A stretch of DNA of 64,000 nucleotides from Bacteroidales bacterium (lineage in GTDB: Bacteria > Bacteroidota > Bacteroidia > Bacteroidales > UBA932). Under the pieces are notes generated by a model that saw only the letters and a list, made by a program, of their open reading frames with translations, had not been told where the DNA came from and made no database searches. Below are positions 19,176-28,807 of the stretch, one piece after another. The first letter of the stretch is position 1; each line of letters starts with the position of its first letter. Location: assembly GCA_030695025.1 (NCBI GenBank), contig JAUYTX010000024.1:46342-110341 (forward strand), given 5' to 3'. The position numbers were made by a program, and so were the translations under genes.

Positions 19176-20367
19176 TAACCTTAGCTGCGTAAACTCCTCC
19201 GTCTGAACTACCGAAATAGATAATGTTTTTATCTACGGCTGGGGTTGAGAGAATAGCGCCTAAAGATTGTATCAAGCGCTCAGATTCAAGATAATCTTTA
19301 CCATAAAGGTCAAATCCGGGTTTTAACTTACCGTCACTGCCAAAGACTTTTGAATAATTTTCCCGGCTCCCTCTTGTCTGATATTCGTACATGATTTCCC
19401 CTGTATTAACATCAGCTCCTCTGAGAATACCATCAAAACAACCAAAGTAAACAAAATCATCTATTACAACAGCCGAACTATAAACCCTCATTGGAAGCGC
19501 AACCTTCCATAGTTTTTTACCTGAAAATTTGTCTAAGCACACAAATTCGTGAGTGTCCGATGTTCCGTAAAAAATCATCTTTTTATGAATCGTCGGAGTA
19601 GATATAACCCAACTTCCCTCTTTAATATTCCAGACACCTCGTCCTGTAAGTTTATTAACAGCGTAAATATTATAATCTCTGCTACCAAAATAAATAGCAT
19701 TATGGTCTGCTGTTACTCCTTTCTGTATCTCTCCCTTAGGAAAATATCTGTCTCCAACAGTTCGGAAAGTCCAGATTAATTTCCCATCATTGATATTCAA
19801 TGCATAAAGATTTCCATTAAAGTCTCCAATATAAAGAGTATCTCCATCAATTTCAGGGGTGGCGTGAATGATGTCCTCAGCCATAAATTTCCATTTGAGT
19901 ATACCCGTTGTTTGTTCAACTGCATAAAGACTACTGTCGGCACTTCCCCAAAAAACCAACCCTTTTGCCAACTTTGGTGAGCACAGGTAATAGTCCCATA
20001 TATCTTTTGCCGTTTCTCCATTTGATACAAAATTCCACCTTAATATACCTGTATTTAAATCAACTGCATAAAGGGTTCCATCTGTGCTGCTGAAATAGAC
20101 ATTTGAATCATTAACTGCCGGAGAAGAGTGCACTGCACCTTCGGTTTTGAACTTCCAAAGCACTTTTCCATCGGCTTTATCAAAAGCATACAAACAGCTA
20201 TCGCCGCTGCCTACAATGACTTTTTCATTTATAATAACAGGAGACGAATATACTCTGCCTCCGGTTTGATATCTCCAAACCGCCTCACTTTCCTGAGCAA
20301 ATATTTGCCCCAAATCTGAAATCAGGACCAAAAGGAGAACTCCTTTGATAATAATCTTCTTTATCAT
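19165..20367 (-). CDS. Secreted PQQ-binding-like beta-propeller repeat protein
   Basis: Repeated blades such as GKVLWKFKTEGAVHSSPAVNDSNVYFSSTDGTLYAVD. Confidence 0.85.
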   Translation of the reverse strand: MIKKIIIKGVLLLVLISDLGQIFAQESEAVWRYQTGGRVYSSPVIINEKVIVGSGDSCLYAFDKADGKVLWKFKTEGAVHSSPAVNDSNVYFSSTDGTLYAVDLNTGILRWNFVSNGETAKDIWDYYLCSPKLAKGLVFWGSADSSLYAVEQTTGILKWKFMAEDIIHATPEIDGDTLYIGDFNGNLYALNINDGKLIWTFRTVGDRYFPKGEIQKGVTADHNAIYFGSRDYNIYAVNKLTGRGVWNIKEGSWVISTPTIHKKMIFYGTSDTHEFVCLDKFSGKKLWKVALPMRVYSSAVVIDDFVYFGCFDGILRGADVNTGEIMYEYQTRGSRENYSKVFGSDGKLKPGFDLYGKDYLESERLIQSLGAILSTPAVDKNIIYFGSSDGGVYAAKVITK

Positions 20368-20376
20368 TACTTAGTA

Positions 20377-21453
20377 TTAAATTTTAATAAGGGGAAGAAT
20401 TGCTGTGTAGTAACCGTTTTCCAGAATAAATTCAGGACTCTTTTCACAAATAATCTGATACCTACGTTGAATATTTTTTTGTCCCAGACCGGTTGAGGCA
20501 AATTTTGAAATTTTTGGTTGAAAATTGTTCTTTATAATGAGTTCGTCATTATAGCTCTCTATTTCAATTAGTAATGGATTATCTTCATTAACGATATTGT
20601 GTTTGATTGCATTTTCAAATATTACCTGAAGTGACAATGGCGGGAGTGAAAGTGTGAAATGCTTCTCAGATATTTTTTCTGAATATTTTAAGCTATTGCC
20701 GTATCTTATCTGCTGAAGATAAAGATAGGAGCGGATGAATGATACCTCTTTGTCAAGACTTGTTAATGATTGCTCTATTGACTCAAGAACATATCTGTAG
20801 ATGTTTGAGAACTCCTCAATAAATAGCAACGCCTTTTCAGGATCTCTTTTTAATAATCCTGAAAGCACATTCAAACTATTGAACATAAAGTGCTGGTTGA
20901 TCTGACTCTTTAATATATTGAGCTTTATCGAGGCAATTTCGTCTCTTAGCACTGCTTCTTCACGCTTTGCCCTTTTATGATCTCTGTAAAACATATAGCC
21001 CTCAAGGGCCGCAATAAAAATAAGATTTGTAGCCGAGTAGGTTAATGTCCCTTTGAGCAGTGATAGATTTTCTTTTGAAATATCAGTGACAATGCCTTCT
21101 ACAAGAAGAAATACAACCATTGTTGTCAGAAAAGAGATTGTGACTACAACAATAATCTCTGCAGATATTCTGGCGATTGTTCTTTTACCCCATGGAAAAA
21201 ACAGATTGAGGAATTTAATCAGATATATGAAAGGGAGTGCAACGATTAAACTTGAAACAAACCCGGTTGCCGATCTGGAGACAATTACAGTCAAAAGCTC
21301 CCCTGCTGTATAATGGTCGTATGACCCCAGCATATGGTACTGAATTATAATGCCGGTCTGTAAAACTACCGCAATAAACACAAGAAACCCAACAATGTTT
21401 TTGTAGGTCTCATAAAGGTGTTTAAAGGTAATTTTACCTATTTGTCCATCCAT
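20377..21453 (-). CDS. LytS/YehU-type sensor histidine kinase (kinase 1)
   Basis: LKSQINQHFMFNSLNVLSGL and LPPLSLQVIFENAIKHNI; multiple TM segments. Confidence 0.88.
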   Translation of the reverse strand: MDGQIGKITFKHLYETYKNIVGFLVFIAVVLQTGIIIQYHMLGSYDHYTAGELLTVIVSRSATGFVSSLIVALPFIYLIKFLNLFFPWGKRTIARISAEIIVVVTISFLTTMVVFLLVEGIVTDISKENLSLLKGTLTYSATNLIFIAALEGYMFYRDHKRAKREEAVLRDEIASIKLNILKSQINQHFMFNSLNVLSGLLKRDPEKALLFIEEFSNIYRYVLESIEQSLTSLDKEVSFIRSYLYLQQIRYGNSLKYSEKISEKHFTLSLPPLSLQVIFENAIKHNIVNEDNPLLIEIESYNDELIIKNNFQPKISKFASTGLGQKNIQRRYQIICEKSPEFILENGYYTAILPLIKI

Positions 21454-22193
21454 TTTTTGAACTCTCCAGATTTGTTAATGCTTACTATAGCATCCAGTTC
21501 GTCTTCAATTTCCGGATTAAGGGTAATCTTTATTCTTCCCCTGGAATAAGCTACCATGTGCCCTATTGATTTATGCGAAATGAACAATTTTCTGTTAATT
21601 CTGAAAAACATTTCGGGATCAAACATTGTCTCAACTTTTTCAAGGGGAAAATCTATGGGATATGATGCCCCGCCAAAAGTCCTGACATAAATACCTGCGT
21701 CAGTCGCATAAAAGTATGCGATTTCTGATACTTCAACTTTTTTATAATTTGTACCTATCTGGATAAGAAGCCTCTCTTTATAGCGCCCATCCCTTTTACC
21801 AAGCATTTCAGAAAGTGCAGCAATATCAATTGCAAAAGCAGTTTTAAGCGACTTAAACTTATGCATGCTCTCCTCCAGTTTTTTCATGCTAATTGGTTTA
21901 AGCAAATATGCAATACTGTTCAGGTCAAAAGCTTTAATTGCGTACTGATCGTATGTTGTGGTAAATATTATTGGAGTTGAGATTTTAATCTCGTCAAAAA
22001 TCGTGAAACTCAACCCATCCGATAACTGAATATCCAGAAAAATAAGATCGGTGCTGTTTCTTTTGAGCCAATCTACAGACTCGGCAATTGAGCCAATTTT
22101 TGCAACAACCTTTATCGCAGGATCAATCTCATATAACATCTCCTCGAGCCTCTCTGCTGCCAAAACTTCGTCTTCAATAATAAGTACTCTCAT
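21438..22193 (-). CDS. LytTR-family response regulator
   Basis: Receiver (LIIEDEVLAAERLEEML, DLIFLDIQLSDG) and LytTR domain. Confidence 0.92.
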   Translation of the reverse strand: MRVLIIEDEVLAAERLEEMLYEIDPAIKVVAKIGSIAESVDWLKRNSTDLIFLDIQLSDGLSFTIFDEIKISTPIIFTTTYDQYAIKAFDLNSIAYLLKPISMKKLEESMHKFKSLKTAFAIDIAALSEMLGKRDGRYKERLLIQIGTNYKKVEVSEIAYFYATDAGIYVRTFGGASYPIDFPLEKVETMFDPEMFFRINRKLFISHKSIGHMVAYSRGRIKITLNPEIEDELDAIVSINKSGEFKKWMDK

Positions 22194-22198
22194 AATAA

Positions 22199-23281
22199 TT
22201 AATTTATTAATGGTAAACTGGCAATAAAATATCCATCAGACTTTCTGAATACCGGGTTTTCATTACAAACAAACGCATATCTCTTTGTAAGGTTTTTCAG
22301 GCCCGTTCCAGAGCTGATTTCATAGGATAATTTTGGGGCAATTCTATTTTTAATGACCAACGAGTCATCCTCAGTAAATATTTCAATCAATAATCTTGAT
22401 GACTCATTAATTATGTTGTGCTTAATGGCGTTTTCAAGAATAACTTGCAGCGAAAGGGGAGGGAGCTGGTAATTTAGTATTTCGGGTGAAATGTTTTTAG
22501 AATAAGAGAGTAAATCTCCGTATCTTATCTTTTGTAAATAGAGATAGCTTTCTACAAATTCCAATTCCATATTAAGAGTCACCAGGGGCTTTTCAATAGT
22601 TTCAGCAACATATCTGTAGACACTTGAAAAATCCTCAATAAATTGCTGCGCCTTAGCGGTGTCTTTTCTGATAAGACCAGATAGAACGTTCAGACTATTA
22701 AACATAAAATGAGGATTTATCTGACTTTTCAATACGTCAAACTTAACCTGGTTAAGCTCATATTTGAGGCTCCCTGTAATGAGGCTGGTTTTTTTGTTTT
22801 CATTGAAGAATAACCACCCCTCCAGAACGGTCATCAACATTATATTTGCAACCACTACTATTATCCCATTAATAATCAACACCTCCACAAGATTCTCTTC
22901 GTACTCATGAATGAAATAATTCGAAAAAAAGGTGGTGAGAGTTGATATAAATACTGCAGAAGCGATTGTAAAAGAGAGCTGCGCTGAGACTCTTTTTAAA
23001 ATGTTGTGCGACCAGGGAATCGTTCTGTTAAGATATCTTATGCATGATATATTAAAAATTACAATCACGGTCCCTGCGATTGCGCATATAGTCGTGTTTA
23101 TTGTAAGCCTTGTAAACAACTCCTCCCATGAGTCTATCAATACAAAACCAGTGTAATGGTTGTAGGAAAGCACAACGAGTTGGAGGATAAACGACGAAAC
23201 AACCAGAAGCATTAAAACGCTCCTGGCTGAAAAGGGTCTGAAATAGTCACTATTAAACAAACACCAGTAATTTTTTTTCAA
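22199..23281 (-). CDS. LytS/YehU-type sensor histidine kinase (kinase 2)
   Basis: LKSQINPHFMFNSLNVLSGL and LPPLSLQVILENAIKHNI; clear paralog of 20377-21453. Confidence 0.88.
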   Translation of the reverse strand: MKKNYWCLFNSDYFRPFSARSVLMLLVVSSFILQLVVLSYNHYTGFVLIDSWEELFTRLTINTTICAIAGTVIVIFNISCIRYLNRTIPWSHNILKRVSAQLSFTIASAVFISTLTTFFSNYFIHEYEENLVEVLIINGIIVVVANIMLMTVLEGWLFFNENKKTSLITGSLKYELNQVKFDVLKSQINPHFMFNSLNVLSGLIRKDTAKAQQFIEDFSSVYRYVAETIEKPLVTLNMELEFVESYLYLQKIRYGDLLSYSKNISPEILNYQLPPLSLQVILENAIKHNIINESSRLLIEIFTEDDSLVIKNRIAPKLSYEISSGTGLKNLTKRYAFVCNENPVFRKSDGYFIASLPLIN

Positions 23282-23288
23282 ATATATT

Positions 23289-23960
23289 TTAAAAATTCTT
23301 AATTATACCTATTCTCAGACCTATATATTTTAGGTGGATGCTATAATCTTCCACTTCGGGTAGTGGTGTCGGTAGTGGTAAAATTGAAGATGCAGGAATA
23401 ACCAATAAATTAACATCTCTTTTTAGCTGATGATATTTTACACTTCCGTTAATAGCCCAGCCTCTTCCCAGGCTGTACTGAACAGCACCTGATGCGTGCA
23501 GGCCAAGACCATGGCCGCTATCATAATAGAATCCGTCAGCTGTAGAATTGTGTGCACCCTCAACTTCAATGTGGTTGTAAATCGCACCCGCTCTCAAAGT
23601 ATAAGAGAACCTACTATCCTTAATTGCATTTCTGTACTGGAAACCATACATGTATCCTGTCTCTTCAAAGTCAAAAAACTCACTTCCGAATGTATTCCAG
23701 CCCCAACCTGCAAAAACTCCAAAACCCTTATAGGCATTAAAGCCAATAATACCGTCTGCACCCATTCCAGTATTCACCTTTATTCCAGCCAGTTTAGCAA
23801 CCGCAATTGAGTGGCCACCGCCAAGCTCAACAGAAAATCTGTTTTTTAATGAATATTTCGAACATGCCTCCTGAGAAAAACCGGCAAGCGAGATAATACT
23901 GAAAATCGCGACTAATAACAATCCTTTTAATTTCATAATAATAATAATTTGGAGGCGCAA
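23289..23960 (-). CDS. Secreted outer-membrane beta-barrel-like protein
   Basis: Signal peptide; YMYGFQYRNAIKDSRFSYTLRAGAIYNHIEVEGAHN, paralogous to the next gene. Confidence 0.6.
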   Translation of the reverse strand: MRLQIIIIMKLKGLLLVAIFSIISLAGFSQEACSKYSLKNRFSVELGGGHSIAVAKLAGIKVNTGMGADGIIGFNAYKGFGVFAGWGWNTFGSEFFDFEETGYMYGFQYRNAIKDSRFSYTLRAGAIYNHIEVEGAHNSTADGFYYDSGHGLGLHASGAVQYSLGRGWAINGSVKYHQLKRDVNLLVIPASSILPLPTPLPEVEDYSIHLKYIGLRIGIIKNF

Positions 23961-24058
23961 AATTATTCAACTGAACACGTAACTTTTAACAAAACCTTAT
24001 GAATGCGTTATTAAATATGCTGAATGTGTCTATTTGCGCCCCAAATGTGCTTTTTATT

Positions 24059-24673
24059 TTAAAAATATTTAGTAATGCCTACTCTTACTCCCAAGTGACT
24101 AAGACAAAAGTTGCGCGGCATATTGATTATAATCTTAGAATGAGGTGTTCCGTCAGGATAAATTGCTTCCGGAAGTGTGAGTCTTGTGTTCATTAAGCTG
24201 TATCTGAGAGTCCCCGTTATGAGCCATCCTCTGCCAGCACTATACCGAATGCTGCCAGATGTGTAAAACCCTTCTGAATATCCGGAATCGTAGTAAAAGC
24301 CTCTATTCCAATCCCTATCTGTAACCTCTATATGGTTCCACGTCCTTCCTGCTCTGAGCAGATAATCAAACTTGCCAGAAAGAGGTTCAATCTTGTACTG
24401 AACACCATAAATTATACCGCTTTCACGATAACGAAATACTCCGTCTGAAGAGAAGCTGCTTGTGCCCCAACCCCCAAAGAGACCAACATCTGCCCACAAA
24501 TCAAAAGCTAAAATAGCGTCTAATCCCCTACCGTATTTTAGCCTTATCCCTCCTGTCTCTCTCATGGCAAATGATGGTCCCGAAGTCAATTCTGCAGAAA
24601 AAATTGATGTTCTGCTTTGAGGGTATAAGTTCGTGACTGTCAAAATTAAACAAATTGTTAATAATCTTTTCAT
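24059..24673 (-). CDS. Secreted outer-membrane beta-barrel-like protein (paralog of 23289-23960)
   Basis: Shares GYxYGVQYK, YLLRAGRTWNHIEV, GFYYDSG, GRGWLITGTLRYS and LGVRVGI pattern; likely start MKRLLTI at 24673. Confidence 0.6.
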   Translation of the reverse strand: MKRLLTICLILTVTNLYPQSRTSIFSAELTSGPSFAMRETGGIRLKYGRGLDAILAFDLWADVGLFGGWGTSSFSSDGVFRYRESGIIYGVQYKIEPLSGKFDYLLRAGRTWNHIEVTDRDWNRGFYYDSGYSEGFYTSGSIRYSAGRGWLITGTLRYSLMNTRLTLPEAIYPDGTPHSKIIINMPRNFCLSHLGVRVGITKYF

Positions 24674-24675
24674 CT

Positions 24676-26226
24676 CTATTTTTTTACACACCTTACAGAA
24701 TTACCCATTCCTTTATACATTCCTGTGTTCCCATACGAAACTGGCGATATTCTAAGCGCTCTGGCCATAACCGAGACTGTATCAACAGTCCAGTAATATC
24801 CATGAGCATTAATATTTCTGGACTCTCCGCTAAATCTTATATATCCCGCTGCCGGGAGAAAAATGCTTTGAGAGGTATTGGAGAGATCACTGCAGGCCAT
24901 CCACCTTCCGGGCAAGCCATCAACACCTCCGGCTCCTGCTAAAACCCCAATACTACTCATAGAACTCAATGCCTCAAACTCCTCATAAGTTGGAATTCGC
25001 CACCCTTCAGGACATGGGTTGTACATCTCTGACATATCCCATTTTACATATGAGCTATCACACCAGTTGTAAGGATCAATGAAGTTTGTCAAGAACACAT
25101 TGCTGTACTCTGTGCTGTTGCCCTCTGCAAGGCTCAAAACACAATTTTCTTGATTAGTTGTCCCGTATGAATGACCGAATCTTCTATGCCATTGGTAATA
25201 GAGCCCGTATCTGTTATTTTCGTCATAACCAACGTTCAACGGAGCCCAGGTAACACCAGCTATGGTTACTGGCTGCAGATCTGAACCATGAATTATAGGA
25301 GGCTCTGTATTATCTATATCAACTAAAATGGAATATTTTTTCCCCCTTTGGAAAGTTACATCAGACTTAATAATCTCCTTCACTACACCATCTATCTCCA
25401 AGACTAAAGTCATTGAGCTAGGGGTATTCCATGGAAGAATAACCATATATGCCCTTGGAGTAGTACTGTAATCGTTTGTTGGGGTAATTGGTGTCTCTAA
25501 TGACAACACAACCTCACTAGAAACATCTGTAATTTCATTTATTATATAGGAGTTGCCTTGCGATGGCACCTCTTGCGCCAGATTAATTGTACCTGATTCA
25601 AACGCAAGAGGCAAGAGACCTCTAAGTTTTATCTTTGTTATTGACCCTGTACCTGAATTATTCCTAATTTTAAACTCAAGCACTGTGAAAACATGATTAT
25701 ATCTCAAAGAAATTGCAGCATCACTTCCTGATATCCCCGGATATTTAGCTACTGAGGGTTTTGATACCAGAAAATCCAGTTGAGCAATGTGATCTGAATT
25801 ATCTCCTTCACTCTGAATTTGAATTCCGGGCAGTGACACTGGCACATACTCAAAGTCAAGATTACCCTCTTTGAAAGGATAGTATGAGTAGAAAACATGT
25901 TCTCCCACCCCCCAGTATACCGATCCCTGAAAAACAGACCTCTCTCCGCTTGTCAGAGCAGTCAGAGGCAGATTTATCACCCCGGGGCTTCCATCCGACT
26001 CGATACTAGCATGAGGAGAGAAGAGACCCACCGTATCTTTGTTTGCAACCCATTCGGTCTGAAGTCCATTAAGGGTTGTTTTGGTGTCAGGTTGAGCATC
26101 TTCACAAACGAACATTACCGTTCCGTCGTCAACAAGAACCGGCACGGGCTCGTCTTTTATACACGACGAAAGGATTGTAACAAAAGCCACAATAATTGTT
26201 ATTAATATTCTTCTTATGAGCCACAT
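24676..26226 (-). CDS. Fimbrillin-like lipoprotein with C-terminal FISUMP domain
   Basis: SSCIKDEP lipobox; ATKTTLNG-type region; C-terminal YNPCPEGWRIPTYEEFEAL...FLPAAGYIRF; likely start MWLIRR at 26226. Confidence 0.75.
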   Translation of the reverse strand: MWLIRRILITIIVAFVTILSSCIKDEPVPVLVDDGTVMFVCEDAQPDTKTTLNGLQTEWVANKDTVGLFSPHASIESDGSPGVINLPLTALTSGERSVFQGSVYWGVGEHVFYSYYPFKEGNLDFEYVPVSLPGIQIQSEGDNSDHIAQLDFLVSKPSVAKYPGISGSDAAISLRYNHVFTVLEFKIRNNSGTGSITKIKLRGLLPLAFESGTINLAQEVPSQGNSYIINEITDVSSEVVLSLETPITPTNDYSTTPRAYMVILPWNTPSSMTLVLEIDGVVKEIIKSDVTFQRGKKYSILVDIDNTEPPIIHGSDLQPVTIAGVTWAPLNVGYDENNRYGLYYQWHRRFGHSYGTTNQENCVLSLAEGNSTEYSNVFLTNFIDPYNWCDSSYVKWDMSEMYNPCPEGWRIPTYEEFEALSSMSSIGVLAGAGGVDGLPGRWMACSDLSNTSQSIFLPAAGYIRFSGESRNINAHGYYWTVDTVSVMARALRISPVSYGNTGMYKGMGNSVRCVKK

Positions 26227-26239
26227 ATTATCCGCAATA

Positions 26240-28807
26240 TTATTTAACACAACGTATAGAATTGCCCACTGCTCTATAACGGCCTCCCTCAGTGTAAGGG
26301 GAAATTGTCTCTGTAAAAAATAAGGCATCAGCAAAGTTTCCATCGCCACTTGGAGTCGCAGTCCAATAAGTACCCCAAGTAGTTCTCAACCCTCCAATAT
26401 CTCCATTATAGCTTCTCATCCCTGCTGCAGGTAAAAACACACTCCCAACTTTGTCAGTGGCATGATTTCCACCAAACCACCTTCCGGGTTTACCGTTTAC
26501 CCCGGATGACACCCATGTACTTCCAGATGAAATTAAGATATCAAACTCCTCCTTAGTTGGGACTCGCCAACCTAATGGACACGGATTATATTCGTGACTC
26601 CAATTAGAAGCACGAGCTGTAAAACAATCAAAAGGGGAAACTGTCGGGACATAAAATTTGTTTGAATTTCCTATATTATTAGCTGTAGATATGTTTGTTG
26701 GTGCTGCATTTGAAGAAGCTGGTGATTCGCTATTGTCATATGTTTGTCCGTACATCCGGCTCCACTGATACATTAGTCCGTAAAGATTACTCGTTGAATA
26801 ACCAGCATTTACAGGAGCCCATATAATTCCTCCAACATTGACTTCGTTCGATCCTTCCCAATTAGGAATTGTAGCCAATCGGTATTGGTCTCCATAAAAA
26901 ATCTGAGATAGCGAATTTACAACATATGATCTAACAATGTAGGTAGACGAGGCGGTGAGACCGGTCATTTCCACAACATACTCATTTGGCCCCCCTGACA
27001 ATGCAATCCTCTTGTTTCCTGTTGGATCAACAGTTGTGCCTGTATTGTAAACAATTCCTCTTTCAATTATCGGGTACCCTCCTGCATTTTCTATGACAAC
27101 TCCAGTTTTCGCACTGTTATATTTTACCTCAAAAGGCTTAATTGTTGAAATTATCGGTTTATCTTGGGCAACAACATCTTTAACACACCTTACTGCATAA
27201 CCAAACGCCTTGCCAGTATAGGAAAAAACTGGATTTGAAGTTGATGTCGTAAATTGCATATAATCTGCACTTTTTGGACCCGCGGCAGGCGTTGTTGAAG
27301 TCCAATAAATTGCATGAGATGTAAAATTTGTCCTACTACCTGTTGAGCTAGCTGTAAAATAGCCGATAATTGGAAAAAAAACAGCTGTTGTAGGTCTTAA
27401 CTCGGGATTGTCATGATTAGGGCCTATCCACTTACCCAATAAATCGTCAACTCCTCCATTTGTTGTACCAATATTGGTAAACCCATAAGATAGCAGTGTA
27501 GTTAATTCGGTTTTTGTTGGCACTCTCCAACCAATTGGACAAGGATTAAATTTTTGTGAGCTATTCCATTCAAGTTGACGGACCGGATTCCAGTCATAGG
27601 GATCTGTGCCAGCCTTTAGAAAGACATCTTTATATTTATTTTGCGCAGTTTCCTGGTCTAAGTCGTAGTTCCAATATTCACTTGCATTTTTGTTTGACGT
27701 TGGAGCTTCTGCTACTGATAATCCGAAACCGTATTTTCTGCCCCATTGAAATAGTTCTCCTTGCTTAAGATCTTCCCGATATCCTACATTAATCGGAGCC
27801 CAAATTAAATCACCAACAGTCACAGGTTCAAGCTCAGAGCCTTTGACAACTACCTTAGATGCACCATAAACATCGACCTGAATTGTGTATTTTTTCCCTC
27901 TCTCAAAAATGACATTTGACCTTGACACCTCATAATATACACCATTGATTTCAAATCCAATATTTAGCTCCCCTGTATGAACTCCCGGCAACACTACCAT
28001 ATAAACTTTGGGCGCGTTTAAATACTCAACATTACTGGGAGTGAAAGCCGTTTTAAGTTCAACCGTAACAGATTTAGACGTGTTTGTCATGCTTTCAATC
28101 ATATAAGGAGTCCCTGATGCTGGCACACTCTGAGCAAGATTTATGGTTCCGCTGCCAAATGCCAATGGGGCTGTGCCTCTTAAACGGACTTTTTTTATTG
28201 AACCACTTCCTGTGGTTCTTTTTATCTGAAACTCAATGATTGAAAAGAGGTGGTTGTACCTTAAAGAGACTGCGGCAGGTGTGCTGTTAGAACCGGGGTA
28301 CTTTGCTGTATATGGTTGCGCAACAAGAAAATCAAGAAAAGCAAGTGAGTCGGAATTATTTACCTGCAATTGACCCTGATTTGACTTTAGTGATACCGGC
28401 ACAGCTGTGTGGGGCGGTGTTCCTGCGGCATAGGGGTAGTATGAGTAAAAGGTGTGATCGCCAGTGTTCCAGAAAACAGAGCCGCTGAACTGAGATCTTG
28501 CACCGTTGGTTAATGCAGTAAGTGGCTCGTTAACAACGCCTGTGGCACCTCCTGCGGTTTTGGAGGCCTGCTGGCAGAAGAGACCTACCTTGTCGGTATT
28601 TGCCACCCACTCTGTTTGAAGTCCATTAAGAGTTGTTTTGGTGGCTGGTTGATAGTCTTCTCCGACAAATATTACTGTTCCGTCGTCAACAAGTACGGTA
28701 ACCGGTTCATCTTTTATACAAGAAAAGAGCATTGAGCTTAATATAAACGCAAAAATCAAATGAAAAGTTGATCTCAACAATTTCAATATTTTTATTGCTT
28801 TTACCAT
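26240..28807 (-). CDS. Large fimbrillin-like lipoprotein with two FISUMP domains separated by an Fn3-like linker
   Basis: N-terminus near-identical to 557-aa paralog; FISUMP twice (FNPCPIGWRVPTKTEL and YNPCPLGWRVPTKEEF). Confidence 0.75.
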   Translation of the reverse strand: MVKAIKILKLLRSTFHLIFAFILSSMLFSCIKDEPVTVLVDDGTVIFVGEDYQPATKTTLNGLQTEWVANTDKVGLFCQQASKTAGGATGVVNEPLTALTNGARSQFSGSVFWNTGDHTFYSYYPYAAGTPPHTAVPVSLKSNQGQLQVNNSDSLAFLDFLVAQPYTAKYPGSNSTPAAVSLRYNHLFSIIEFQIKRTTGSGSIKKVRLRGTAPLAFGSGTINLAQSVPASGTPYMIESMTNTSKSVTVELKTAFTPSNVEYLNAPKVYMVVLPGVHTGELNIGFEINGVYYEVSRSNVIFERGKKYTIQVDVYGASKVVVKGSELEPVTVGDLIWAPINVGYREDLKQGELFQWGRKYGFGLSVAEAPTSNKNASEYWNYDLDQETAQNKYKDVFLKAGTDPYDWNPVRQLEWNSSQKFNPCPIGWRVPTKTELTTLLSYGFTNIGTTNGGVDDLLGKWIGPNHDNPELRPTTAVFFPIIGYFTASSTGSRTNFTSHAIYWTSTTPAAGPKSADYMQFTTSTSNPVFSYTGKAFGYAVRCVKDVVAQDKPIISTIKPFEVKYNSAKTGVVIENAGGYPIIERGIVYNTGTTVDPTGNKRIALSGGPNEYVVEMTGLTASSTYIVRSYVVNSLSQIFYGDQYRLATIPNWEGSNEVNVGGIIWAPVNAGYSTSNLYGLMYQWSRMYGQTYDNSESPASSNAAPTNISTANNIGNSNKFYVPTVSPFDCFTARASNWSHEYNPCPLGWRVPTKEEFDILISSGSTWVSSGVNGKPGRWFGGNHATDKVGSVFLPAAGMRSYNGDIGGLRTTWGTYWTATPSGDGNFADALFFTETISPYTEGGRYRAVGNSIRCVK

